A stretch of DNA of 64,000 nt, taken from NCBI GenBank assembly GCA_037577475.1, contig CM075192.1:7266408-7330407 (forward strand), read 5' to 3'. This stretch comes from Chaunax sp. Z400. Lineage: Eukaryota > Chordata > Actinopteri > Lophiiformes > Chaunacidae. The translations under genes and the position numbers were made by a program. The notes under the pieces are model-generated. The model worked only from the letters and a program-made list of their open reading frames with translations. It searched no databases and was not told the DNA's origin. Position 1 is the first letter of the stretch, and the number at the start of each line of letters is the position of its first letter. Positions 35,475 to 46,748 of the stretch are shown one piece after another.

Positions 35475-35624
35475 TTTTTAACTGGAACTCCTTCTGCAAT
35501 GGTGCTTCATGCTCTGAAACAGGAAATAAGAGCTTCATTTTTATTGAACTTTTCTTCTCAACTCACTTAACCAATATACTGATATCTGTTCATCTACATT
35601 ACCTTCTGAGAACCTGTGCAGTTG

Positions 35625-36120
35625 GTAGAAAGAGTATAGATGAGAGCCAAAGGACATCACCCAATATGCAAGGATGTAATACCAGAATGGAACCAAACAA
35701 CCTTATAATTTGGGCTGCAGAGGACGTAGAGCACCATGTGGTCCACTAAACTGCTCCATTGAGTTCCTTTGTAAACTTGAGAGTGACTTTCATAAAATTC
35801 ATAATATATATATTTATATATATATTATAAATATAACACTTGTTACCTTCAAGACAAGGTAAACAATGTACAAACATGCTGAGTCATCGCCACAGTCTAG
35901 TTGTGACAGTTCAATAAGAGCCCTTTAACACGTTTTCTCTAAGGGCACCCCAGAGAGCACCTTACCATGTTTTCTCCACTGGAAAGGTAATGGGGACAAT
36001 TACCCCCTGCCTATCTTTGAGTCCATCAGTGTCCTAATTTCCCATTGGGATTAATGACATACCTTTTATTAATAAGTAAAATACCTTTGAAGTCTGATTT
36101 GATCTGATTCTAACTTATGG
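35625..36120. other. Right flank of the array
   Basis: Unique DNA after homology to the units stops in CAGTTGG|TAGAAAG. It contains an AT-rich palindromic tract (TATATATATTTATATATATATT) near 35805-35830. No gene was seen. Confidence 0.5.
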
Positions 36121-36121
36121 G

Positions 36122-36204
36122 TATATCCATCCATGCATCCATCCATCCATGCATCCATCCATCCATCCATCCATCATCCATGCATCCATCCATACATACA
36201 TACA
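36122..36204 (+). repeat. ATCC and ATAC microsatellites
   Basis: ATCC units interspersed with ATGC, followed by several ATAC units. They sit directly before a dispersed repeat. Confidence 0.9.
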
Positions 36205-36478
36205 TACATACAGTACATGCAGCCAATACTAGATGACATTGGACAAGAGGTGGGGTACACACTGGACAGATCACCTGCTCATCACAGGGCCGACACATAG
36301 AATGACAACCATTCACACTCACCTTTGGACAATTTGGAGGAGTCACTAATTCACCTATAGTGCATGTCTTTTGACTGTGAGAGGAAGCCAGAGTTCCTGG
36401 AGGGAATCAACACAGACACTTGGAGAACATGCAAACTCCACACAGACAGAGTCCAGGTCTGGATTCAAACCCAGAATC
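36205..36478 (+). repeat. Dispersed vertebrate retroposon-like fragment
   Basis: Contains the phrases 'CATCACAGGGCCGACACATAGA', 'ACCATTCACACTCAC', 'TGCATGTCTTTTGACTGTGAGAGGAAGCC' and 'GAACATGCAAACTCCACACAGA'. These are familiar from a repeat very common in fish genomes. I cannot assign it to a named family from memory with certainty. Confidence 0.6.
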
Positions 36479-36479
36479 T

Positions 36480-36547
36480 AATGATAATAATGATAATAAT
36501 AATAGTAACAATAATAATAATAATATTCTGATCATTTTCATAACTGC

Positions 36548-36592
<45 letters not shown>

Positions 36593-36648
36593 CTAATCAT
36601 TGTCATAACCACTATAATAATAATGATGATGATAATAATAATAATAAT

Positions 36649-36679
<31 letters not shown>

Positions 36680-36845
36680 TTCCGATCATTGTCATAAATG
36701 CTATAATAATAATAATAATAATAATAATACTAATATTCTGACCATTGTCATAAATGCTTTATTAATAACAATAATAATAATAATAACAATAATAATAATA
36801 ATAATGATAATAATAATAATAATATTCTAATCATTGTCATAACCA

Positions 36846-36886
<41 letters not shown>

Positions 36887-36955
36887 TTCTGACCATTGTC
36901 ATAAATGCTTTAATAATAACAATAATAATAATAATAAATAATAATTATTATTATT
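36480..36955 (+). repeat. AAT-rich higher-order satellite
   Basis: AAT tracts alternate with a 23-27 bp phrase of the type CT(G/A)A(T/C)CATTGTCATAA(A/C)(T/C).(C/A). It appears about six times (near 36527, 36592, 36681, 36737, 36826 and 36888), at variable spacing because of tract-length changes. Confidence 0.85.
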
Positions 36956-37185
36956 GTAGTTATGATAAATACTACTAATTGCCCTCTTCCTATTGTTATA
37001 GCTGTTGTTGTTGCAGTACATGTCTGTCCCTGTTCCTCAATCCCTCTCTCCGCATCTACCTCCCCCTCTACCTCCCCTATCTATCGCTCCCTCTCTCTCA
37101 CTCTCCCCCCCTCTCCTTCTCTCTACCTTTTCCTCTCTCTCCCTCTCCCTCTCCCTCTCTGTCTCTTTCAACCCAACCAGTCAAA

Positions 37186-37396
37186 GCAGAGGACCGCCCA
37201 CCTCGAGTCTTGGATCTGCTCGAGGTTTCTGCCTGTTAAAAGGCAGTTTTTCCTCGCCACCGTTGCCAAGCGCTGCTCATGGGGGATTGTTGTTATATCT
37301 GTAGAATAAAGAGTCGGTCTAGACCTGCTCTCTTTGGAAAGTGCCTTGATATAACCTTTGTTGTGATTTGGCGCTTTATAAATAAAATTGACTTGA
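37186..37396 (+). repeat. Common teleost retroposon 3' end
   Basis: Runs from 'AGAGGACCGCCCACCTCGAG' through 'TGCCTGTTAAAAGGCAGTTT', 'GCTCATGGGGGATTG' and 'AATAAAGAGTCGGTCTAGAC' to 'TTTGGCGCTTTATAAATAAA'. I recognise these phrases from a very abundant spiny-rayed fish repeat. It is preceded by a CT-rich tract at 37030-37170. It is in plus orientation, downstream of smtnl2. Confidence 0.7.
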
Positions 37397-37685
37397 TGGT
37401 CTCTACAGCCAAGCTTGACATTATGTTTAAGCTTTTATTTTTCTTTCCTGTCCAACTTGTATTACAGTATCTCAGTTTGTTTCCTCTTTCCTTTTTCATT
37501 ACAGGGCAGAAAAGTATCTCTTTGAAGCCCAGTGAGAAACACATGTCCATATTTAAGTGTCAAACAGTACAATTTATTGATTTTGTCTCCCATATCTCAA
37601 TGTCATCTCATTAATATCAATAGTATCAACAATATCACAGCATATGTGGATGTAAATATCAGTCAGCAATTGAAAAGCACATCAT

Positions 37686-37691
37686 TTTATT
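37686..37691 (-). terminator. Candidate polyadenylation signal of smtnl2
   Basis: TTTATT reads AATAAA on the minus strand, about 525 nt after the smtnl2 stop. Another lies at 37573-37578. Confidence 0.4.
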
Positions 37692-37886
37692 TCTCATAAT
37701 TTTTCATCAGGTACTCTACCACACAGTGCTCTTCCTCATCACTACCAGGTGAGTTATTCAGTGACATCAGTGAAATATTCTCTCCATTGGTGCAATAATA
37801 AAGGTTAATATGGACACTCACTTTCAATCAGGTGCAATGATAATCAAGATTTATAAAACACAGCTAAAGTTCCACTCAATCTAAAC

Positions 37887-38004
<118 letters not shown>

Positions 38005-38215
38005 CTCTCCATGACAATCCACTATCTATGTACTGAGCAGTGAGCACTTCTCCTGCTGTATGTTCACTGATCCACCTCCAGGAGGCACTGTAGGCCTGTC
38101 AAAGTGCTCCTATGCCATCTTTGGATCTCCTCCAAGATCTCAGTTACAGAGGATGAAGAAAAGGTTGAAAGAGATGGTTCCATTCTACAGATGGAAGATC
38201 TTCTGCATTTGACCA

Positions 38216-41200
38216 TTACTCAAACTTGCGCAGGTGGTTGTAGAGGGACTGGACATAAGTGAAGACACACATGGGGTCTGGTTTACGACCCATGATCATC
38301 ATGTCCTCCACCTCGATCAGCCGGTCGCAGCCTGCCATCACTCTGGAGACAGACAGAGAAACATAAGTCGGAAGGAGGGCTTCATGCTGGCAGAACAAAC
38401 AACAGGATGTGGCATTTTGAAAAGTCTGAACTTGGGGACAGTGAATCAGCAGACATTCATTTATACACATATAGAAATGGAACAAAATGCGTCAGCTGAA
38501 TTTGTTTAAAGTAACAGGTCAACCCAACATGAAAGATTCACTCAGCATTTATAATGTATAAAAAATGTATTTTCAGATGAATGTTGGATCTCGGGGCCTC
38601 TGGATTATGCTGTATGAGCTGTATGGAGTCATTTATTATGTTTTGTTTTTATTTTTTATTTTTGTTTTACATTTTAAAATAAACCTCCATCTACTGCAGT
38701 TGTTTAGGAGAATGCTGTAACGCTGTTTCACTGTGAAGCTCAGGAAATGTTTTGTGGACTTAGAAACTTCACCTGAATTGTCATGGGCCTGTAGCTTAGT
38801 AGATAATGACTGATAATGGCTTTTCATTTTGGTTGGACTGTTCCTGAATTAGAGGAAAAGTCACAATTTATTAACCACTTATATTAGAATAGGTTGATTT
38901 ATTTCAGATGTCCTGAACAGACAAACATGGCAAACCCTCACCTTAGAGAACCAGAAAATGAATGTTTGGGAATTTTGTTTCAGCTCTACGTGATATGAGA
39001 AAAAACAAAACAATGGAATTTTTCAAGAAAAATGTACCAATGTACCAGCCTGACACATGTGAACTTTCTAAACAAAATCTAGATCTAATATTGTGTCTTG
39101 TATAGCAACAAACATGTTTTGAGTTGTTAAAGAAAAACACAGTAATTTGTATGCAGTTACTGCTCTATAAGTCGCTGCTGTGTGATCTCTTTAAGAGCTA
39201 AAGCTGCAGCTATATGTGAAGGATTGATTCTGGGACTAAGTGAATATTGTTTTTTAGTCAAATCAGCTTAATGCTGCAGCAGTATTATCTGCTGAAAGAA
39301 TAACACATTCTAAAATGCAGAGGCAGTCTTTAAGCCGTGATGTGTGCATGTCTCTGCTGCAGGGCTGTGTAATTCTAATCTATAGTATGAAGCCTGTGTG
39401 TGCAGTGTTGGTCTGTGGAAACAATAAGCCATGCGCTGGCAGGTAAAAGGAATGCACACCTTTCACCCAATATAGAGAAGAAAAAAGCATGGTGAGACAG
39501 ACGGGATCGCAGTCTAAAAAAATGGGCATTTTAAGTTTTCCATATAAAATAATAACTGTAAATACTTTAAGGCCAGTTCAGCTAAATTCAGAAACCATAA
39601 CAGACTCTCCCTGTCCGCCTGTTGTTTAATGAGACTAGTGAGTTAAGTTGCATTGTGACTTTAAAGGAATATTTCAAGGAATATTTCAACATTTTGGGGA
39701 AGTAAGAACTTCCTTTGCTTCATAAATTTCAGATAAGACGATTTATACCTCTATGAACTCTATATATGGCGTGTTTATCTTTAAAGAAGTTTCTTAGTCC
39801 ACCAAACATTTCTGGTGCTTCACAGCAAAACAGCTCTGCAGCATCAAATCAACTTAAAACAAACATAAAATCCATACAGCTTGTGCGGCATAATCCAATT
39901 CTCCAGAAGCTATGAAATCCCAGATTTGATTTGAAAATATGTTATTTACACCCTTTTTAAGCTGAAATCGTGAGTGTTTGCACGCACCCTTGTCTGGAGT
40001 AGCACAAGTTCGAGCCTATTTTCATGCACCGCTAGACGAGCTCAACAAGACCTCATGACCCACCGGACGATCCATCAGCATCGGGTGAGTAGATAATGAG
40101 TGATTTTTTTTTTTTTTTGGCTGATCTGTTCCTTTAAAGAGTGAAAGCAAGGCAAAACAGTTTGCTCAGCTTTCTTCAAAATTTAAAAGATACAAGAACA
40201 AACAAACTTTTCTCATTGTCTTAGTTTTAGCTCATGTCCAGGACATTCCTGGAGAAAGATAGTTGATTGTTGACACTCATTCCCAATAGTCACCAACCCA
40301 AATCGTTTGTATTGACAGCCTGGGAATGCGTGTCAGCAATCAATTATCTTTCTCCAGAAATGCCTTTAACATGACCTAAAACTAAGAAAAGTTTGTTTGT
40401 TCTTTCTTCAGCTTGTTAGAAGTAAAGTTGTTTGTTTGTTGCTATTTATGCTAAGCTAAGCCAACCACATTCCAGTTCTAGCTCTGAAGTTAATGAACAA
40501 ACATGAGATTGGTATCAATCTTCTCAGATCACGCTCAGAAAGACAGCAAAGACGGGTTTTTCCCTAATTTTTTCACTAATCCTTTGAAAATTTAGAATTT
40601 TTGATTTATTTTATGTCAATGCAGTTTTAATAATCAATAAGGCTGAAAAAGTGTTAATATGTTTTCCTTATTTTCACTATCTTTGATTATCTTTAATATG
40701 TTTTTCATGTTAAAAAGGAACAAAACTTTTGATGTCAGGTTGGGAAAGCCTCTTAAACACCGCTGCTATCACATATGATCAAAACATTAATTTCCTAATG
40801 TTCATGCAACTCTTAATAAGCACGATCAGTTCTATGAACATGTAATCGATTCAACTCCATCATATTCACCATACAGCCTTGTCTTTAATTCAGACATTGA
40901 TGCACTCATATCACTCACTCTGCAGTTCCAAAGGCCAGCTCAAAGTTCTGTTTGCGGTTGGCGGGTGACAGACAGTTGTAGTCAAACTCAGTGGGGAAGA
41001 AGGAGTGCACCAAAGCGCAGAACGCCATCCCATCACTCCAACTGGATGAGAAGTTCTGGATGTCAATGTTCTACAGCGAGACAAAGAAGAAGAAGGTTTG
41101 GTGATGATGTGTCTCCAGGCCTTTGTGTTCATGAGGGAAAGCAGTAAAAGTTGAAAGACTGAATGAGCTAATTGAACAGGGCTTGTAAAACTGACTGGCA

Positions 41201-41410
41201 GCTTGTTGTAGCTTCATAAAGCCATCTCCCCATTCCCTGTCTCACCCATTATTATGATGGATAAAACAGACTTTCTCCATCTCTCTCTCTTCCACCTTCT
41301 TCTGATCTCTTTGGTCATGCTTTTGAAAATAATATCATTTCAAGGCTGTCCTTCATTCGTCTGGAATTAGCTTAAATGAAATGTCAAGTCATCGAATGGT
41401 GTGTGTGTGT

Positions 41411-41448
<38 letters not shown>

Positions 41449-44400
41449 CTAGGTGTGTGTCTGCCCTCCTTTAATAAGAGTCTTGGCATTGCTGACTCCA
41501 CTGTAACCAAAACCACATGAAAAATCTGGCATAGGCTGATGTGAAGAAAAGCAATGTGCAATGTGTCAACGTTCTCAACCATGAGTCATACTACCATAAC
41601 CCTGCACCCTGGACCCCCCAAACCCCCACCTCATCAAACACACACACACACACACACACATACATTCACATGGACACTCTTCTGTACAGCGCTGCATGTT
41701 GGGAGGTAGATAATCAATGCATTAGCACTGTGCTGTGTGCTGACAGGTTAAAAGCTGCATGGAAGACAGTTTGGCTCAGTCTAAAACTTACTTGTATCTC
41801 TCATCTCATAGTAAATGCTGGAGATGTATCATATTGAGTTCATTCACAACAAAACTGTATTTGTTTCCTGCTTGACGTACTCCGCTCTGTCGGATAGGCT
41901 GCAATCTTATTTTGTTAGGCTTTTGCTCATCGTGTTTCCTGTGTATCGTCTCCTCATTAATCTCTCCTGTCATTCCAGAATCCCTGCTCTGCATATGGTC
42001 TCCCGCCACGGCGATCGTCTTTCACACCTTGAGTGTCTTCACTTACATCTAATTGTCCCACCTCCCATTGTGTTTAGCCTGTGTTCCACGGCTCTCCTGT
42101 GCCAGTTTGTTATGTTCCTTAGTGTCGCCCATACCAGCGGTTCTCTCAGCTTTTCCAGTGAGTGTTTCACACTTTTGAACTTTGCCTAAGCTTTGTGGAT
42201 TTTGGACTGGTAATTGTCATTTGGATTTTCTGTGTACCAAACTAGCTTTCAGTAAAGACCTTGATTTTACTCATTATGACTGTTTCCTGAGTCGTGCATC
42301 TGGGTCCTGATCTCCTGTTGCCAGCAGTCCTTATGCCACTAGCCTAGCCGTCTCTAAAGTGTACCACTGCAACTGAAGCTCACTCATTTACACATATTGT
42401 TTTGTACTGTCCAGACAGGGACGTGTAAATATTCTTATTTCTCATCAAACAACATCACAATGACATCTCACATTTCAACAAACAAATGTATATACCATGT
42501 AATTTAATGAGGTTTAGAGGTGCTCATGGGTATATTTTTTAATTTTGAAGAGAGTAAGGCTCGCTGTTTCACTCTGCGCTTATTCGTTGTAGTAAGCTAG
42601 ACTAAATACCTCCCAGCTCCAGCTTCTTAATGCACAGATGTGATACTGATATCAACTAAAATTAAAGTGGTAACTGACAAGCAATTACCAACAACAACAA
42701 GAACCAATGCATTTATTGATTTACTGAGTCTACAATGAAGAAATTAAGGAAGCAAGAAATGGTGCCAGGCTGGATCACCAGTCAGCTACTATTTAATCAT
42801 TTAGAGGCACGAGGAAGCTAACAATCACATGTAGAGCAGCCTATATAAGACTGCATCAAATTTCTCCACTGGAAGGTCATCTAAGGGCAGTTTTCTCCAC
42901 TTTAAGGGCATCTATCAGTGTACTACATCATGTTTTATCTAACATAGAGGCATCCATGACAGTACTTTTGCAGTGTTTTTTGCCCAAAATGACCATCTAT
43001 GATAGCAACTTATAACACTTTGTATATATGGACCAAATGTACAAAGGTTTGGTGAATCTGAAAGTGAATATTTCATAAGATTATAATATTTCATGCTATA
43101 ATAATTGACAGGATAACATAGCCAGACTGGAATTGTTGAAGATGAGGTACTCAAGACTTCTTCAACAAAACTAGTAGGATCCCTGAAGTGAGGAGCACCA
43201 GTGGGAGCAACAGCCCTCCTTGTGTTTGCGTGTCTGTTTACCTGGTAGCCTATAGTCTTGGAGCGGCACCACTCAAGAAGGATCTGCTTGATGCTGCTGG
43301 CGCTGGACACCCCAAAACTCTGAGACCGCTTCAGTGTGGGTTTATTGTCCACTGGTCTGGGACGACTGTACATAAGCAGAAGTGGGAAAAGGATTCGTGA
43401 GAGCGTGCAAACTCATCTACCATATTTCCCATGCCACCCAAATGCAGCATCCCATTGCGTTCACCTGTTACTGGCTTCAGAGTCCAGTCTTTCAAAGATA
43501 GAGCGACGTGCCTGAGCACCGATGTTACGTGGCAGAGTCTGTGACCTCACCAGCTCCCGCCTCTTCTCTCCCACCTGCCCAAAGGATCTGTCACTGCTTA
43601 CATCATTGTCTCTGCAGGACGGGAGCACAGGAGAATGAGATGGTGCCAAACGTATTTAATCTACACCAAAGGACGGCACCTTTTACTCACCTGTCATGCT
43701 GTAGTAGCCTTGAGTAGGTCACAGACTTAGCAGGGGCTGAATTAGCTTTCTCTGAAAAAGAGTCAGTCACTGTAAATCATATCCATCATGTCTAGAACTG
43801 CATAGCATGTGATTCTGAAAGGAGGGCTTACCTTGAAGGCGGGGAGATCCCAGAGTTCTGATTGGTGTAGGGGCCCACGTAGAAGACACTAACATTGGCA
43901 AAGAATGAGATAATGATAAGTTGTAAGTACATTATCCTGCATTCATGTAGAGAAAAACACAGGAGAGAGTAATTTGATGATGTATTACTGAAATGTGCAC
44001 ATGGTCATGTGGCTGCAGTAATGAAGTTGGATGTAGGAGAAATTGAGGTTTAATCCTAAATCCTTACTTATCACCTAAAGTAAGGCAAACAGTTCTTCTG
44101 GTAGGAAAGTTGTATCGTTCATTTTATCCACATACTACATATGTAGCATTATAACAGCTGAACATTTTGAAAAACAATCCGAGTGGAGACCATCAGCCAC
44201 CTGGTTGAATAGGAGGCTCCTCTATTGGCTGGATCTGTTTGATGCTGGCAGCTGATTGGCTGGAGAGTGAGGCCTCAGAGACTGGAGAGGACAGTGAACC
44301 AACAGGGCTGCTGGGAGAGTCGGGGCCCTTCATTTCTGCCATCTTGGTTGTAGCGGTGATGGGGAGGTGTGGCATCCGCATTGTGACGGGGCCTGTGTGC

Positions 44401-45428
44401 TCATGTGGGAAGTCATTGGGTGGAGAGATCTTTCCATGTACCAACTCTGAATGTTCTGGTTGGATGGAGAGATTTAAAACGATCATGAATATGAATGAAT
44501 GAATATTTTTTTAGAAACAACAAATGAAATGACCATGTAAAATGTAAAAAGGGTTGCTCATGGTAACAAACACCAGCTCTTCTTCTCGCTGCTCTTTAAA
44601 GTGTTTTGTTGATGCTTTTAACTTTGGAGGATCAGTTTGGGAAAGTCATTTTTCTGTTCCAGCATGACTGTGTCCCAGTGCACAATGCAAGATCCATAAA
44701 GACACGGTTTGGTGCGGTAGAACTCGACTGGCCTGCCCAGAACCCTGACCTGTCCCTGACCTGATCACATGTACACATCGTGGCTGCAGCCAATTCGCCT
44801 CCCAGGCATGATAAAACATCTGATGTGTCTTCTTCAGTGAGTCAGAGCGTTTCTACAGTCAACAACCCCTTTCTTTCAGAGGTTCTATGTCATCAGAGCA
44901 TCTCCATATAATTGTCCCTATGGTGACAGCCCCAAACCTTACCCACTGGTGTGTTTTCACTGACAACAAACCTCCCTAAACTGGTGGTCCATATGACCCC
45001 AGGACCTAACCCATGTCCAACTACCACCACCACCCACAACATACAGTAGCCAATCCCATCCTAAGACCTGCCTACAGGTGTGTCTAAATACACAAATGAA
45101 CATACAGGCGCTTGGGTTTGAACCATTTTGACTTTGCAGCTGGTTGAAAACACGTCTTCCTTTTTTGCGTGTTTTTTCACCTTACTGTGTGCCTGAATAT
45201 CTTTTTGAACAAAGTACCAATGGCTTGTTATCATAATGAGTAGCTTAATAGTTGATCACTACTACACGTTTTTCTATTAAAACTAAAAAGTGTTTTGTAA
45301 AAAGTAAATCATTTTGTATCATGCTGTTAAAGATTCTATTATTAGTGTTACAAGTCCTTAAAAAGTCCATAAAAAGTCGTTAAAAATACTGTATTATCAG
45401 TAAGATGAGTTTGTTCATCTCAGTGATT

Positions 45429-45487
<59 letters not shown>

Positions 45488-46748
45488 TAAATGTTACATA
45501 TGAGCCCTCGCAGTAACCATGAATATGACCCAATGGTTTAAAATCATTTTCTTTATCCAGTTATGTGATTGGATGTCTCTTAAAAGTTATCTGGCTTTGA
45601 ATGTGCCCTTTTGTCCCTCGGTTAATAAAATGTTTTGCCTTATAGAGAGTACATGATCACCATCATCACCGACACCACCCCATTCCCCGTCTTCCTGGGC
45701 CCCACTACCATCATCATCCCCCTGCCTGGGGGTATCCCATACATAAGCATGCTGTTTTAAAAACAGTGGAGAGGAGGATGAGAAAGAGAATGAGCTGATC
45801 GGTACCGGTTCAACAGGTGTGAGCATCCCCCAACAGGGTGCTGGGCTATCAACTGTGTTCCTGAATGGGGTTAAAACAGCTGTTCTCCATCTGCTTAATG
45901 AGGCCATGTATGACTGTAGGGGAGAGACATGCTATGGGTGTCAGATCAGTCACTTCACAGGTGTTTGTTGGAGAGCCCTGATTATATCCCTAACTCTGAC
46001 AACATCATAAATATGGATAAATGGACTGATCAATTTTATTCCGGCCATCCAATGCTTCTTGAAAGCGCAGAGAGTCCATGCCACAGACGATCGAGTCAGA
46101 GGTACAGCAGAGACGTTTTTGCAAGAACTGAAATTGGTGGAAAGCGTCACCAAACAAATAGATGAAACGTATCATCCATTGACCAGAGATGACATTATCA
46201 GTCTGGGTATACTGAAAGATGTGTGGCAAGAGTTAGAAGCGGATTAAATATTAAAAATGTGACTTTTTTTATTTGCACACACAAAGGCGCCACAATTATA
46301 CTACTTAACAGCAACTCTAGAGAGTCCCTGTTATGACTCAAGTTCTAAATACACTGAATCCTTCATTTCCCATAATGCAACGTGATGCATTTTTTGTGTT
46401 AGGCCTTTCCTGCCTGAAAACATCCAAGTTTTCGACTTCTTCAACCTAACCATAATTATTATATTATTATATTATATTATAATAATATTATAATAAAAAA
46501 AATACAGTAATATATATACAAAAATACAGTAAGTACTCCCCATGACTAATAACCTGATCTCCATGTGTGAAATTAGAGGAGTGTCCCTTTAAACTCTGTT
46601 CCTCCTGGACTGCTATGACTGCAAACAACCTTGATGGAGGTTGTGGAATAGTTGTGATGTAGTTACCTGTGGTAGCAGCATGTCCATTCTGCAGGCCTGC
46701 ATGTGTCGGGGCATTGTCCACTTCTATTGGCTCCTCTCTCTCGATACT
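38216..46748 (-). CDS. smtnl2: smtnl2 (smoothelin-like 2), 3' eight exons
   Basis: Minus-strand exons 46748-46667, 44455-44201, 43888-43832, 43751-43691, 43611-43465, 43365-43242, 41070-40919 and 38342-38216 join in frame for 334 aa to stop TAA. All have AG acceptors and GT donors; the donor at 44200 is a weak GTGGCT. The fifth exon has GEKRRELVRSQTLPRN, matching the SMTNL2 pre-CH region. The sixth has KRSQSFGVSSASSIKQILLE, opening the calponin-homology domain. This continues as NIDIQNFSSSWSDGMAFCAL and ends VFTYVQSLYNHLRKFE, the SMTNL2-type C-terminus. The smoothelin family is linked to muscle and actin cytoskeleton; that role is family knowledge. The N-terminal exons are not identified and must lie above 46.75 kb or outside the window. 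Confidence 0.85.
38505..38850 (+). repeat. MITE-like dispersed repeat, smtnl2 intron
   Basis: The left end reads CAGGTCAACCCAACATGAAAG and the right end TAGTAGATAATG...GGTTGGACTGTTCCTGA. The ends are roughly inverted, like the better copy at 51335-51856. Internal phrases include 'GGAGAATGCTGTAACGCTGTTT'. Confidence 0.55.
38851..39663. other. smtnl2 intronic DNA
   Basis: No exon or named repeat was recognised. Confidence 0.5.
39664..40137 (+). repeat. MITE-like dispersed repeat, second intronic copy
   Basis: Internal phrases 'TTTCTTAGTCCACCAAACATTTCTGG', 'CATAATCCAATTCTCCAGAAGC' and the right end 'GTGAGTAGATAATGAGTG...GATCTGTTCCTTTAAA' match the family at 51335. The left boundary is approximate. 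Confidence 0.55.
40138..40570 (+). repeat. Foldback repeat with 'TTTATGCTAAGCTAAG' tail
   Basis: Holds a long imperfect inverted repeat (arms about 40197-40300 and 40312-40415). It is followed by a 'TATTTATGCTAAGCTAAGCCAACC' tail and 'GGTATCAATCTTCTCA', phrases I recognise from a common fish repeat. A partial relative lies at 42547-42660. Confidence 0.6.
41400..41446 (+). repeat. TG microsatellite
   Basis: TG dinucleotides with one TATG interruption. A CA tract at 41638-41660 lies close by. Confidence 0.9.
41850..42345 (+). repeat. Possible retroposon 3' region
   Basis: T-rich, CT-rich DNA ending 'CTGTTTCCTGAGTCGTGCATCTGGGTCCT', which resembles the tail of fish non-LTR retroposons ('CCTGC.TTTGGGTCC'). 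No reverse-transcriptase frame is seen. It lies in a smtnl2 intron. Confidence 0.4.
44660..44763 (+). pseudogene. Tc1/mariner transposase fragment in smtnl2 intron
   Basis: An open stretch starts QHDCVPVHNARS and continues to ELDWPAQNPDLS before a stop. It matches the Tc1-type pattern around the second catalytic Asp (QQD..P.H) and the W-P-(S/A)-Q-(S/N)-P-D-L segment. The expected NPIE..W with the last catalytic acid is missing, so this is a dead remnant. It is on the strand opposite to smtnl2. Confidence 0.75.
45432..45482 (+). repeat. GA microsatellite
   Basis: Uninterrupted GA dinucleotides over about 50 bp. Confidence 0.95.
46011..46247 (+). pseudogene. Unidentified open stretch, possible relic coding sequence
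   Basis: An open stretch of 78 codons (ending KDVWQELEAD, stop TAA) follows a stop codon at 46008-46010. The same frame is also open upstream from 45819 (MSIPQQGAGLSTVFLNG...). The composition looks protein-like, with a Cys-rich piece CRGETCYGCQ upstream. No family is recognised, and the break at 46008 suggests decay. It could be a relic of a mobile element inside the smtnl2 intron, or chance. Confidence 0.3.

Larger units (their letters stand above)
8333..35624 (+). repeat. Tandem array of six 4.4-4.7 kb gene-bearing units
   Basis: Six head-to-tail units start at the same phrase (TCACATATTGATATCCC): 8333-12815, 12816-17302, 17303-21785, 21786-26220, 26221-30898 and 30899-35624. Their lengths are 4483, 4487, 4483, 4435, 4678 and 4726 bp. 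By eye they differ by scattered single-base changes, small indels and the exon-2 minisatellite. The length differences are explained by -48, +195 and +243 bp in exon 2 and a 4-bp GGGA gain at about 14100 in unit 2. Each unit holds 1.3 kb upstream DNA, a compact promoter, a three-exon gene and about 770 bp downstream DNA. The left edge of unit 1 and right edge of unit 6 carry the unduplicated flanks. Confidence 0.97.
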
